Positions 25,298 through 34,602 of a DNA stretch of 64,000 nt are shown piece by piece. The notes beneath the pieces were generated by a model that did not search any database, was not told the DNA's origin, and saw only the letters and a list, made by a program, of their open reading frames with translations. Source of the stretch: Elusimicrobiaceae bacterium (GTDB lineage Bacteria; Elusimicrobiota; Elusimicrobia; Elusimicrobiales; Elusimicrobiaceae); NCBI GenBank assembly GCA_016281355.1, contig JAEEIL010000010.1, positions 42,114 to 106,113 of the forward strand. Reading direction: 5' to 3'. A program made the position numbers and the translations under genes. How positions within the stretch are numbered: the first letter of the stretch is position 1; each line of letters begins with the position of its first letter.

Positions 25298-27120
25298 TTT
25301 ATCTCCTTTTCCAAACAAGATAACAACGCAATGAGTTTAGCCTTTTCTTCCCCTAAAACATCTTTAGAATTAGCATCAACCGCAGGGGCATACTTTAACA
25401 TAGCAATATGATTCCATTCCCCTATTAATTTGGCTGATGTAGAATCTGTAAGTTTTAGTTTTTTGCAAACATCTTCAATAGTGCTTAAACCTATTTGGGT
25501 TTTCATTTTGGCTTCAAGATAGGTTTTTAATATTTCCGGCAAATCATCCAATTGTGTGGCCTGTTTTATATGTTTTTTTGCACGCAAATAGTGTTTTAAA
25601 TCACCTGTTATTGAAATTTTACCGCTTTTAATAAAAGCAATTAGCAAAACTAAACTTATCAATACAAATGCATAAAAATTGTTATTCCCGAAATCAGCTA
25701 TTTTAGAAGTCACTTTATTAAAATAACTTTGGGGAGAATATTTTAAGTAACTAATATCTTTGGCCAAATGTTGTATTTGTTGACCAGCCCCCCCACCGTT
25801 TTCTTCTGCAAAAGACAATGTTTTTTGGTCATTGGAAGAAGGTGGCAAAACTTTAAGATGCAATTCTTCACTCTTAATAGTTCTATAAGTTTTTGTTTCG
25901 GTATCAAAATAAGAAAAAGCAATTTGCGGAATTGTATAATTACCGGAAGCCCTAGGGACAATAACCGTCTTATAAACTTTTGTTCCGGTAAGTTTACCGG
26001 CAGCAATTTTATTAGTTAAATTTGAAGAGGTTTCATAAGTCCTAAAACTCTGGTCTATTTCAGGTACGGGTATATCTTTTACCGCTGCTAAATTACCGAT
26101 TCCTTTAATTGTTACTGTCAAAGTTATAGGTTCACCGGCATTTACTTCATAAGAATCTAATGAGGAAGAAATTTGATAATTCTTACCTACTGCACCATAA
26201 AAACTTGCAGGTTTATCTTCGGTAGGTAACGGTAAAATATCAACAAATAATATATCACTTTCTACCTTATGACTTTGGCCACCGTTTGCCCCCCTGAAAA
26301 ACATATCGAAAGCATCAAATACACCTTCCGAAGATGTATAAGTTACTGTTGCAGAACCGATCTCGGCCACACCTCTGACTAAGCCAAACAAAGCACTCTC
26401 TATTTCAGTATAATAATATGTCTTATTTCCAAAGGTTTCCTGCCCTTGCCTGGTGGCAATATCTTCGGCGAACATCCCTTTGATTTGAGGTTTATCGTAT
26501 AATGGCTGACCTAAAGTATTTTGTGATTGGTAAAACCTTATCTTTAAAGTTACTTGTTCATTTATATAAGCACTTTTGGTATTTGTTTGTGCCGTCATAA
26601 AGAAATTGGGCAATTTAGAATTTACTTCAGACTCAACTTTATTTTTTTGTGCTTTTTTTTGTCTAACCTGTTCCAATGCTTGTTCATAGGTACGAGGCGC
26701 CGATGGCGTTTGCCTGGAAATTTCGATTTCAATAGGTTCTGTTTGATAATCTTGCCCTGCGACTTTGACTGTAAAGGCACCTATTGTGGTTTTACCTGCA
26801 AAACGCGGTGTCAAAATGTAATTAAATTGTAAACGTGCCGTAACTTTACCGTTTACCATATTTACTTGTCTGCTTTGCCCGGCAGAATAAATATTAAAAT
26901 TCGGAAGTGACGGCATTTGCGGAGTTTCAATATTAGTAGACGGTGCTGTTACATATACTGTTAAATTTATTTCTTCATTAAGTGTTACTGTGGTTGTATT
27001 AACTTCGGCCCTAACTTCCACCTGGGCATTTAAACTTAATGCACAAATACAAAAAAGAACAGTGCTCAAACAAAGTATCTTTATATGACTAAAATTTAAA
27101 AAATTACCAATCTTTTTCAA
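25294..27120 (-). CDS. batD: BatD-like membrane protein
   Basis: 608 residues. Signal peptide (~1-32), then several immunoglobulin-like domains typical of BatD: VEVRAEVNTTTVTLNEEINLTVYV, LPNFNIYSAGQSRQVNMVNGKVT, EPITLTVTIKGIGNLAAVKDIPVPEI, TKVYKTVIVPRASGNYTIPQIAFSYFD. One TM helix at ~490 is followed by a cytoplasmic helical tail. Believed to be an envelope-anchored part of the Bat complex, which affects stress or oxygen tolerance in some species. Overlaps batC and batE. Confidence 0.87.
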   Translation of the reverse strand: MKKIGNFLNFSHIKILCLSTVLFCICALSLNAQVEVRAEVNTTTVTLNEEINLTVYVTAPSTNIETPQMPSLPNFNIYSAGQSRQVNMVNGKVTARLQFNYILTPRFAGKTTIGAFTVKVAGQDYQTEPIEIEISRQTPSAPRTYEQALEQVRQKKAQKNKVESEVNSKLPNFFMTAQTNTKSAYINEQVTLKIRFYQSQNTLGQPLYDKPQIKGMFAEDIATRQGQETFGNKTYYYTEIESALFGLVRGVAEIGSATVTYTSSEGVFDAFDMFFRGANGGQSHKVESDILFVDILPLPTEDKPASFYGAVGKNYQISSSLDSYEVNAGEPITLTVTIKGIGNLAAVKDIPVPEIDQSFRTYETSSNLTNKIAAGKLTGTKVYKTVIVPRASGNYTIPQIAFSYFDTETKTYRTIKSEELHLKVLPPSSNDQKTLSFAEENGGGAGQQIQHLAKDISYLKYSPQSYFNKVTSKIADFGNNNFYAFVLISLVLLIAFIKSGKISITGDLKHYLRAKKHIKQATQLDDLPEILKTYLEAKMKTQIGLSTIEDVCKKLKLTDSTSAKLIGEWNHIAMLKYAPAVDANSKDVLGEEKAKLIALLSCLEKEIK

Positions 27121-27784
27121 CTTGATTACTCCTTGTATTTACTTGCGGTAAATCTTGTTTATGTTCTTGGGCCATTTGTAAAACATTTGCGGCCTCTTCT
27201 TTGGCGGAAGCCTCTTTCTCTTTTTGTTCCTGATTTTGCTTTTCCTGCTGTTGTTTATTTTGTTGTTTTTCTTGATTTTGTTTATCTTGATTTTGGTTTT
27301 GTTTCTCTTCCTGATTGTCTTTATTTTGTTTTGGATTTTCCTTAGGATTATTACATTGATTTTGGGCTTTCTCTTCCTTTAACATAAACTGTAAATTTTC
27401 TTTAGCATCATTATCCTTCAAATTATTTATAATAACGGTGCGCATTGCTTGTTTTGCGGTTTCTTTATCCCCTGCCTTATATGCGGAATTACCTAAATTA
27501 AACAACACATTTTGATTGAATAATGCTTGCCTTTTATTTTCAGGTTTTTGTAAGGCTTGCTCAAAGGCCTGCGCCGCAGTGCTATAATCTTGTAAGCGAT
27601 ACAATGCCGCCCCACTGTTATAGGCAGCTTTTTGAGGGGTTTTTACCGCCGCTTTCTCATAAAGTTCAAAAGCCCGACCGTATTTCCCTTCATCATAGGC
27701 CTTATTACCTTGCCTCAACAAAGAATTTTGCGCGAAAACCGGCACTGTCAAAACAATTAAAACAAAACTTAATATTATCCTCAT
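27104..27784 (-). CDS. batC: BatC-like TPR protein
   Basis: 226 residues. Signal peptide (1-18), three TPR-like helices pairs (LLRQGNKAYDEGKYGRAFELYEKA, AYNSGAALYRLQDYSTAAQAFEQAL, FNLGNSAYKAGDKETAKQAM), then a Gln/Asn/Lys/Glu-rich low-complexity stretch (about 145-195) and the end VEKDW, a typical ending of Bat-operon TPR proteins. Lies 2 bases from batB and overlaps batD. Confidence 0.83.
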   Translation of the reverse strand: MRIILSFVLIVLTVPVFAQNSLLRQGNKAYDEGKYGRAFELYEKAAVKTPQKAAYNSGAALYRLQDYSTAAQAFEQALQKPENKRQALFNQNVLFNLGNSAYKAGDKETAKQAMRTVIINNLKDNDAKENLQFMLKEEKAQNQCNNPKENPKQNKDNQEEKQNQNQDKQNQEKQQNKQQQEKQNQEQKEKEASAKEEAANVLQMAQEHKQDLPQVNTRSNQVEKDW

Positions 27785-27786
27785 AA

Positions 27787-28791
27787 TTATATTTTACCTT
27801 TTCTTATGGGTAAGCATAAAGCCCCGGCTATCAAAATTATAGCCAAGGCAAGGGGTATTTGATACCTGCTTTTGTAAATAACAGTATCAGTTGTTTTTGT
27901 TAAACTTTTATCTAATGTGCGAAGTTGGGTTGCAATATCATCTGCAACTTGTTGTGCATTTGTATACTTAATATAAGCACCGCCTGTTTTGGATGCTAAA
28001 TTAATTAAAGATTCTTCATCTAATTTGGTTATAACGGTTTTGCCCGATCTATCCTTTTTATATTCCGTTCCTCTATCGGTCTTTATTGGTATAAGTTCCC
28101 CTTCTTCAGTACCGATACCAACAGTAATAATTCTTATACCGGCTTCGCGTGCGGTACTTAAAGTTTCCTCAATATCTTTAGGGTTATGATCCTCACCGTC
28201 AGTAATCAAAACCAATGCTTTTACCCCGCTATAAGCGCTAAGCATACGGGAAGCAAGTTTTATTGTAGGAGCGATAGCAGTACCCGCAACGGGCAACATA
28301 TTTATTTTTAAACGTTCACTTAAATTTTTTAAGGCATCTAAATCTGTGGTTATAGGGCAAAGCATATAGGCCTCAGAAGTAAAAGCAATTAGCCCAAGCC
28401 TTTCTTGTGTTATCTCATCAAAAAGCATTTTAAGCATTATTTTCGCATTTTCAAGGCGGTTAGGTTTAAAGTCTTCCGCTTGCATTGATAAAGAGACATC
28501 CAAAGCAATTATCGCTTGTGAATAATTGGCAATGCTTTCACGTCGTTCCTTACCCCATTGCAAACCGGCTAACGCAATAAATAAGAAGAATATACCGCTT
28601 AAAAATAAAATATCTTTTAGGCGCTTTCTTATTTTAAATTCCGGCGGTGTTAGCAATTGAAAATTAGTTTTGGAAAATAACAGTTTTAAAACCGCTTTAC
28701 GACGCAGAAAACCAATGCGCCAAAAAACTGCTATTATAAGTGCGGTTAAAATTAAATAAAAAAATATTTTTGTATTTGCAAATAGTTCCAT
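27787..28791 (-). CDS. batB: BatB-like von Willebrand factor A membrane protein
   Basis: 334 residues from ATG 28791; the frame is open to a TTG at 28797. Two N-terminal TM helices, a VWA domain with MIDAS motif DVSLSMQAEDF (D-x-S-x-S), Thr and Asp contacts later (GTAIAPT, LITDGEDHNP), and one C-terminal TM helix (IPLALAIILIAGALCLPI). Paralog of batA, immediately upstream. Confidence 0.88.
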   Translation of the reverse strand: MELFANTKIFFYLILTALIIAVFWRIGFLRRKAVLKLLFSKTNFQLLTPPEFKIRKRLKDILFLSGIFFLFIALAGLQWGKERRESIANYSQAIIALDVSLSMQAEDFKPNRLENAKIMLKMLFDEITQERLGLIAFTSEAYMLCPITTDLDALKNLSERLKINMLPVAGTAIAPTIKLASRMLSAYSGVKALVLITDGEDHNPKDIEETLSTAREAGIRIITVGIGTEEGELIPIKTDRGTEYKKDRSGKTVITKLDEESLINLASKTGGAYIKYTNAQQVADDIATQLRTLDKSLTKTTDTVIYKSRYQIPLALAIILIAGALCLPIRKGKI

Positions 28792-28797
28792 AAGCAA

Positions 28798-29925
28798 TTA
28801 AGGTATTTTAATAAAAATAAACTTCCCCCCTAAAAATGCAAGTAAGGCAAATATTAATGAAAACCAAAGTAAATTTTGGTAAGCATCTTCATAATTTAGT
28901 TTTTTCACCTCTTGAAAAACTGTCTTTTCAAGAGCATTTATTTGAGCATAAATATCATTTAAACCGGCTGTATCTGTAGCGACATAGGCTTGGGCGCCGG
29001 TAATGTCTGAAATCTCTCTTAAAGTACTTTTAGCCTCAACCATCTTTGGTGTATTTTCCTGGTAATTTGCTATTAGTTGATCCCTATATGGTATATTAAG
29101 CGGTAAATTTTTTATATTACCGGCCATCAAAATAGTATAAACTTTTATACCGTAAGCAGCGGCGGCTTTTGCCGCAGCAATAGGATCAACCGTACCACTA
29201 TTATTTTCGCCATCCGTAACCAAAATTATAATTTTAGTTTTAGCAATACCTTCCCTTATATGTTGAGTACTTACGGCTATGGCATCACCTATTGCTGTAC
29301 CGCTGACACCGGCAAGCATATCGACATAAATAGAATTTAGATATTCCTTTAAGGCAAAATAATCTAAAGTAAGAGGGCACTCCAGCATAGCTGCCCCGGA
29401 AAAAACCACAAGGCCGATTCTGTCACTCGCTCTTTGAGAAATAAAATTATCAACTGTTTCTTTAGCGGCAGACATACGGCTGTAAATATCATCTGCGGTT
29501 TGGGCTTTTTCGGCAATAAAATCAGGCATGCTCATACTTGCGGAAACGTCCAAAGTAACAATAATATCTATACCCTGCATCGGTGGGGGTTGTGTTTTAC
29601 CCTCTTTTTGAGGACGTGATAATGCCAAAATCGCGAAAAACAAACTAAGTGAAACACAAATTAAACTAAAATATTTAGCAAGTAAAGTCATTAAATCTAT
29701 GGAGGGTTTCTCCCCTTCCGCTATAGGATACTTTACGCTTACACCACCCCTCGTTTTTAAGATTATCCCCCAAACTACCACAAATAGCCAAATTATTAAG
29801 AAATATAAACATTTGGGATTTGCTAAAGTTTTATTGTGTAAAAGCACATAGGTACAAATACCTAAAAAAACAAGACAAAAAACAATCGTTAGAACCGAAG
29901 GCAAATATTTAGTTATTCTTTTCAT
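28798..29925 (-). CDS. batA: BatA-like von Willebrand factor A membrane protein
   Basis: 375 residues. TM helices at the N terminus, a VWA domain with MIDAS DVSASMSMPDF, GTAIGDAIAVST and LVTDGENNSGTVDPIAAAKAAAAYGIKVYTILM, and a C-terminal TM helix (NLLWFSLIFALLAFLGGKFIF). Tandem with batB, and together they form the VWA pair of the Bat operon. Overlaps the DUF4381-like gene by 17 bases. Confidence 0.88.
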   Translation of the reverse strand: MKRITKYLPSVLTIVFCLVFLGICTYVLLHNKTLANPKCLYFLIIWLFVVVWGIILKTRGGVSVKYPIAEGEKPSIDLMTLLAKYFSLICVSLSLFFAILALSRPQKEGKTQPPPMQGIDIIVTLDVSASMSMPDFIAEKAQTADDIYSRMSAAKETVDNFISQRASDRIGLVVFSGAAMLECPLTLDYFALKEYLNSIYVDMLAGVSGTAIGDAIAVSTQHIREGIAKTKIIILVTDGENNSGTVDPIAAAKAAAAYGIKVYTILMAGNIKNLPLNIPYRDQLIANYQENTPKMVEAKSTLREISDITGAQAYVATDTAGLNDIYAQINALEKTVFQEVKKLNYEDAYQNLLWFSLIFALLAFLGGKFIFIKIP

Positions 29926-30862
29926 TTTTACCTCCGGGTTTATTGTCTTTCTTTTGATAACGTGTCAAATCTGTTTCTTTATTTTCTACAATCATTTCTT
30001 TAGCTGTTCTTATTACTTTATCACGATCCTCAACAGTCGGGATTACACGTGCGAATTTAACTAAAGAAATTGACTGCTGCAAATTTTTCAAAACATTAAA
30101 ATCAAATTTGAAATCCGGAACAGTTTTTAATTTTTTAAATAATTCACGAGCGGTCATTTTTTGTGCTTCAAACTTAAAACGAGCAGACAAAAACTGCCTT
30201 AAAATATCTGAAATTTCAGAATAGTAAAGTTTATATTTATTTTTCTCCCACAAATCACTTTGTATCAAAATATCTAACTGTGATAAAGCAATTTCATGCA
30301 TCGGCTGTTCTTGTTTTTCATATGCCGTTAAATTAAGCGGAGCTGGGTGCTTTTTACGTTTTATTAAGTAAATTATTCCGGCAACTACCATACCAACCAA
30401 AAACAAAATTAAAATAAGACCTAAAATATTAAAAGGTCTATAAGGCCCCTTTATATCAATTAAATCTTTAATTTTAGATGGCATCTCCTTAATTTTAATT
30501 TCTAAAGACTCGGTTTCAATTCTATCCCCATTTGACGTAACAAAACCTAATGCCGTGAAAGTAGAAATATCTAAACCCAGTGGCAAAACTGTTATTTCGG
30601 TAAGCAAAGGGTTTTGTTTATCTTGGGTTAAAGATAAAACTTCAAAATCTTTTTGGCTTAAATTTTCCCCATCAAAAGTTGCCTTTTCCGGCAAAACAAA
30701 ACTAAGTTTAAAAGGTTCTGCAAAAACCACTTTTTTAGGTTTTTCTTGATACTCCACGATTTTTGCGTTACTCGTCGCTGATTCTGCCGGTGATTCATCA
30801 ATTTCCTGACCAATTAAAAAAAGCGGAGAAAACATTAATAATAAAGTTAATATGTGTTTCAT
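29909..30862 (-). CDS. DUF4381/BatD-C-like membrane protein of the Bat operon
   Basis: 317 residues. Signal peptide (1-18), a periplasmic beta-rich domain (~35-150), one TM helix (FNILGLILILFLVGMVVAGIIYLI, ~145-168), then a cytoplasmic helical domain with LYYSEISDILRQFLSARFKFEAQKMTARELFKKL, the pattern of genes found between DUF58 and VWA genes in moxR operons. Overlaps both neighbours. The exact role is unknown; position suggests a structural part of the Bat complex. Confidence 0.72.
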   Translation of the reverse strand: MKHILTLLLMFSPLFLIGQEIDESPAESATSNAKIVEYQEKPKKVVFAEPFKLSFVLPEKATFDGENLSQKDFEVLSLTQDKQNPLLTEITVLPLGLDISTFTALGFVTSNGDRIETESLEIKIKEMPSKIKDLIDIKGPYRPFNILGLILILFLVGMVVAGIIYLIKRKKHPAPLNLTAYEKQEQPMHEIALSQLDILIQSDLWEKNKYKLYYSEISDILRQFLSARFKFEAQKMTARELFKKLKTVPDFKFDFNVLKNLQQSISLVKFARVIPTVEDRDKVIRTAKEMIVENKETDLTRYQKKDNKPGGKNEKNN

Positions 30863-31749
30863 CTTCTTAACTTCCTTGCACGGCGCTTAAAAAATTTGGC
30901 TAAAGTATCGGATATTTTATCCCCATCTTGTATCAAAATATATTCAAGCCCGCTTTTAGTAAAAAGCAATTTAGCCTCATCCAATTCCTTTATATGTTTT
31001 TGAGTTATATCCGCTATTTTTTTAGAAGCTAAATTAAGCAAAAATCTTCCACCACTTTCAAGTCCTTCTAAAGAAATAAAGACATGTGCCTTCGGTAAAT
31101 TTTGCTCTAATTTATCTTCCACTATAACGGGTACAACATCAAATTTCTTAGCCGTTAATTTAAAAGATTTGGAATAATTTTGTTCTGTCTTAAAATCAGA
31201 AATTAATACAACAATGCCGCCACGCCGGGTTAGATGATTTATACTATCTAAAGCCAGTGTAATATCCGTACCTTTATTTTTAGGAGTAAAAGCCAAAAGT
31301 TCACGAATAATTCTTAACACATGGCGTCTGCCTTTTTTAGGAGGAATATAAAGTTCTATTTTATCGCTAAATAACAAAAGGCCGACTTTATCATTATTAT
31401 GAGTTGCGGAAAACGCAAAAACCGCAGCAAGTTCAGCGGCTATTTCACTTTTTAATCTACCGAGGGAACCAAACATTAACGAAGCCGAAACATCGCAGGC
31501 AATCAATAAGGTAAGTTCGCGCTCTTCATTAAACTTTTTTACAAATACGCCACCGGTTTTAGCAGACACATTCCAGTCAATACTCCTAACATCATCACCG
31601 GGAATATACTGACGTACTTCGGCAAACTCTATACCTTGCCCTTTAAAAACACTAAGATATTCACCCGCAAAAGTCTCTTTGACAAGTTTGCCCGTCTCAA
31701 TTTCTATGCGACGAACGCGTTTTAAAATTTCTGCCGTATCCATAGGCAC
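30859..31749 (-). CDS. DUF58 protein
   Basis: 296 residues. Shows the DUF58 signature FAEVRQYIPGDDVRSIDWNVSAKTGGVFVKKFNEERELTLLIACDVSAS, followed by a VWA-like fold (DKVGLLLFSDKIELYIPPKKGRRHVLRIIRELL, GIVVLISDF). DUF58 proteins always accompany MoxR ATPases, and here the moxR gene lies 4 bases upstream. Soluble; probably links MoxR to the membrane VWA proteins. Confidence 0.9.
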   Translation of the reverse strand: MPMDTAEILKRVRRIEIETGKLVKETFAGEYLSVFKGQGIEFAEVRQYIPGDDVRSIDWNVSAKTGGVFVKKFNEERELTLLIACDVSASLMFGSLGRLKSEIAAELAAVFAFSATHNNDKVGLLLFSDKIELYIPPKKGRRHVLRIIRELLAFTPKNKGTDITLALDSINHLTRRGGIVVLISDFKTEQNYSKSFKLTAKKFDVVPVIVEDKLEQNLPKAHVFISLEGLESGGRFLLNLASKKIADITQKHIKELDEAKLLFTKSGLEYILIQDGDKISDTLAKFFKRRARKLRR

Positions 31750-31753
31750 CTGA

Positions 31754-32737
31754 TTATGGGACTTCTACTGTTGAAAAGAGTTTTTCAATTATCTCTTCTG
31801 TTGTAACATTTTCCGCTTCGGCTTCATAGGTAAGTAAAATTCTATGCCTTAATACATCCGGCCCGATTTCTTTAATATCTTCAGGTGTTACATAACCACG
31901 TCCGGCTAAAAATGCATAGGCTTTAGCAGCTTTTGTTAAGAAAATTGATGCACGCGGGCTTGCCCCATATAAAATATACGGAGCTAAATTATCAAGTTTA
32001 TATTCTTTAGGATATCGCGTAGCAAAAACTAAATTTAGGATGTAATCTTTCACCTTCTCATCTACATATATACTATCCGCAACTTGACGTGCCCTTAAAA
32101 TCTGTTCTAACGTAACTTTACCGGTTACTTTCGGCGTATTGCTGGCAGACATACGCTCTAAAATCTGCTTTTCTTCAATTTTAGAAGGATAACCTATATT
32201 GATTTTAAGCATAAACCTGTCTACTTGCGCTTCCGGCAAAGGATAAGTACCTTCTTGTTCTACGGGGTTTTCTGTAGCAAGAACCATAAAAGGCGCGGGC
32301 AATTTGTATGTCTCATCGCCAATAGTTACTTGGCGTTCCTGCATAGCTTCAAGCAAAGCACTTTGAACTTTTGCAGGGGATCTGTTAATTTCATCGGCCA
32401 AAACTAAATTAGCAAAAACAGGCCCTTTTCTGACAGAAAAACTCCCTTCTTTCGGATTAAAAATTAAAGTCCCCGTGACATCAGCAGGAAGCAAATCCGG
32501 CGTAAATTGTATACGCTGGAAAGATCCGCTTATAATTTCCGCTAAAGTTTTGACAGTTAAAGTTTTGGCGAGCCCCGGGACACCTTCAATCAAAATATGC
32601 CCATCCGCAATGAGAGCAACAAGGATTTTGTTTACCAAATCCTCTTGCCCGACGATTACTTTTGCAATCTCTTGTTTAAGATCCTGCAAAAATAAACTCT
32701 CTTTTTGAACAACTTGATTTATTTCCGTTACGTTCAT
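31754..32737 (-). CDS. moxR: MoxR-family AAA+ ATPase
   Basis: 327 residues. Walker A EGVPGLAKTLTVKTLA near 55-63, the QFTPDLLPADVTGTLIFNP segment, Walker B LVLADEINRSPAKVQSALLEAMQERQVTIGDET, sensor 1 FMVLATENPVEQEGTYPLPEAQVDRFMLK and sensor 2 GASPRASIFL: the standard MoxR pattern. Works as a chaperone that remodels partners of the Bat/DUF58 type. First gene of the eight-gene Bat operon. Confidence 0.95.
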   Translation of the reverse strand: MNVTEINQVVQKESLFLQDLKQEIAKVIVGQEDLVNKILVALIADGHILIEGVPGLAKTLTVKTLAEIISGSFQRIQFTPDLLPADVTGTLIFNPKEGSFSVRKGPVFANLVLADEINRSPAKVQSALLEAMQERQVTIGDETYKLPAPFMVLATENPVEQEGTYPLPEAQVDRFMLKINIGYPSKIEEKQILERMSASNTPKVTGKVTLEQILRARQVADSIYVDEKVKDYILNLVFATRYPKEYKLDNLAPYILYGASPRASIFLTKAAKAYAFLAGRGYVTPEDIKEIGPDVLRHRILLTYEAEAENVTTEEIIEKLFSTVEVP

Positions 32738-32755
32738 TTTACCCCCCAGTAAAAC

Positions 32756-33412
32756 TTAGTATTGTGATACTTGGTCTTCAAAATTTCTATTTGCGTTTTT
32801 ATTTTCTTTAATAGGGGCAGCCTTAATCCCCTCTTGATACCATCTTTGATCAGCAAAAGAATCTGCAAGGCCTTGAGCTGTTTGTGATAAATTCAAATCT
32901 TCACTCAGAGTTGCATTTTTTATTGTTTGGGCTACTTCCGGAGTATGATATTCGGAGATAATTTTTAAAAGAGTTATTTTTGATATAGCTGAATTTTTAT
33001 AAAGGGATAAGAGTATGTTTAAAGTTTGCTTATCTTTATAAGTTTTTAATAAGTTTAATATTTTACTTTTATCTTCAGGCATAGTAAACATATTCAAATA
33101 TTGTCTTATCAAAGATTCCGCATCTTTTGAACCGCTTGAATAAACTAAATCGATTAAAGCAAAACAAGTATCAGGGTCATAAGTTATGAAAATATTTTCC
33201 TTTACCTTATTATAGGAACTTACATTAGTATATTTAAAACCGTTTCTAGCAGGATCGATGTCCGGAATATAACTACCGTCGACGGTTGTTACAATATCAG
33301 AAAATAAACTCTTTGGGTTTATATCTGCCTTATATAAAACGCGTGTTGCCCCTCCCCAAAGAACGAAATAACCAACTAATACCAGTATAATTAAAAACAA
33401 TATTTGTTTCAT
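32756..33412 (-). CDS. Membrane-anchored protein with HEAT-like helices, unknown
   Basis: Not recognised. 218 residues with an N-terminal TM or signal anchor (ILFLIILVLVGYFVLWG) and a helical C-terminal half resembling HEAT-type repeats (TCFALIDLVYSSGSKDAESLIRQYL, QTLNILLSLYKNSAISKITLLKIISEY, EVAQTIKNATLSEDLNL). GGAG precedes the start. It lies 18 bases before moxR on the same strand and may be read with the Bat operon. Confidence 0.65.
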   Translation of the reverse strand: MKQILFLIILVLVGYFVLWGGATRVLYKADINPKSLFSDIVTTVDGSYIPDIDPARNGFKYTNVSSYNKVKENIFITYDPDTCFALIDLVYSSGSKDAESLIRQYLNMFTMPEDKSKILNLLKTYKDKQTLNILLSLYKNSAISKITLLKIISEYHTPEVAQTIKNATLSEDLNLSQTAQGLADSFADQRWYQEGIKAAPIKENKNANRNFEDQVSQY

Positions 33413-33475
33413 AACTATCTCCTTTTTAAACTAACTTTAGCACAACCTCTACTTATATATTAGCAAATTTTTTAC

Positions 33476-34198
33476 CTATTTAACCTGAATAAAATTTACG
33501 GGTAAATTTGTATTCTCAATTATTTTATAATTCTTTTGTTCTTTATCTTTATTTTTGGTTATTAAATTTACCCTATAAAATACTTTTACTTCACTATCAG
33601 TTTTTTCTGTTTTTACTATTTCAAAAAAAGTATCCGAAAATTTACCGACAGAAAGAACAACTGCTATTTCCTCTTTTTTAAAATCTACTTTAGGATAAGA
33701 ACCCTCATTTTCTTTTAACAATTTTGCATAGGATTTAGCATCTTTTATCACCAAAAAATCTGCCGGCAATTGTAGCATTGTTATACGGGAATCATCTCCT
33801 AAAGATGCTATTTCTTCACTTGATTCGGTCATAGACGAAGGATATACTATAAAGTTATCATCATCTATATTGATTGATTTATATTTTTTCGTTTCATCTT
33901 TGGACATTTGTTCAAACAAATCTTTTGGTTTATTTGCCTGACTGTAAAAAACTAACCCACCTTCCGCATTAGTTGCATTTATATATTCTAAAGAAGAAGT
34001 GTCTCCAATAAACAATATTTCCCCGGGTTCACCGGAATTAACAGATTCTTCAAGTTCTTTTTGGGCAGATTCTTCAATTAAAGCCATAACTTCGGGAGTC
34101 TCTTGCTTAAGTTGATATTTCGGCCATAAATAATACTGCCAAAGCATAGCTGCGGCAAAAATACCCAAACATAAAGCAATTACATTTTGATGTTTCAT
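33476..34198 (-). CDS. Membrane-anchored protein with PrcB-like C-terminal domain
   Basis: 240 residues from ATG 34198, which overlaps the queF stop (ATGA); a GTG lies 9 bases further up. One N-terminal TM (VIALCLGIFAAAMLWQYYL), an acidic middle region, and a C-terminal ~70 residues (YPKVDFKKEEIAVVLSVGKFSDTFFEIVKTEKT.. LPVNFIQVK) that resemble the PrcB protease-complex domain. That resemblance is by eye and weak. Function unknown. Confidence 0.6.
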   Translation of the reverse strand: MKHQNVIALCLGIFAAAMLWQYYLWPKYQLKQETPEVMALIEESAQKELEESVNSGEPGEILFIGDTSSLEYINATNAEGGLVFYSQANKPKDLFEQMSKDETKKYKSINIDDDNFIVYPSSMTESSEEIASLGDDSRITMLQLPADFLVIKDAKSYAKLLKENEGSYPKVDFKKEEIAVVLSVGKFSDTFFEIVKTEKTDSEVKVFYRVNLITKNKDKEQKNYKIIENTNLPVNFIQVK

Positions 34199-34602
34199 TT
34201 TTTCCACTTACCGTACTCTGTAATAATCTCAGATTTCAAACCACCGCGAGGTGTAAAATTTGCAATTATACGGGCACATTTTGGCTTAGCTGCTTTAACG
34301 ACATCATCCAATATTTTATTAGCCGTATTTTCCATAAAAATGCCCATATCGCGATATTCTAGCAAATAATATTTTAAAGATTTAAGTTCCAAACATAATT
34401 TGTTCGGAATATATTCAATAGTTATAGTCGCAAAATCCGGAAGCCCGGTTTTAGGGCAAACAGATGTAAATTCCGGCAAAGAGATACGTATTAAATAATC
34501 TCTTTTATATTGATTTTCCCAACACTGAATAGGCGGCAGTTTTGTATCCGCACCGCGCCTGGCATGAGTTTTTGTATATCCGAAATCAAGATCTTTATTC
34601 AT
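34195..34602 (-). CDS. queF: NADPH-dependent 7-cyano-7-deazaguanine reductase
   Basis: Reduces preQ0 to preQ1 in queuosine synthesis. Single-domain (type I, 135 residues) QueF with the catalytic Cys in FTSVCPKTGLPDFATITIEYIP and the LELKSLKYYLLEYRDMGIFMENTANKI helix, which carries the family's Ser-Leu-Lys and Glu substrate contacts. Other queuosine genes are absent from the window. It overlaps the P-type ATPase gene by 8 bases. Confidence 0.93.
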   Translation of the reverse strand: MNKDLDFGYTKTHARRGADTKLPPIQCWENQYKRDYLIRISLPEFTSVCPKTGLPDFATITIEYIPNKLCLELKSLKYYLLEYRDMGIFMENTANKILDDVVKAAKPKCARIIANFTPRGGLKSEIITEYGKWKK

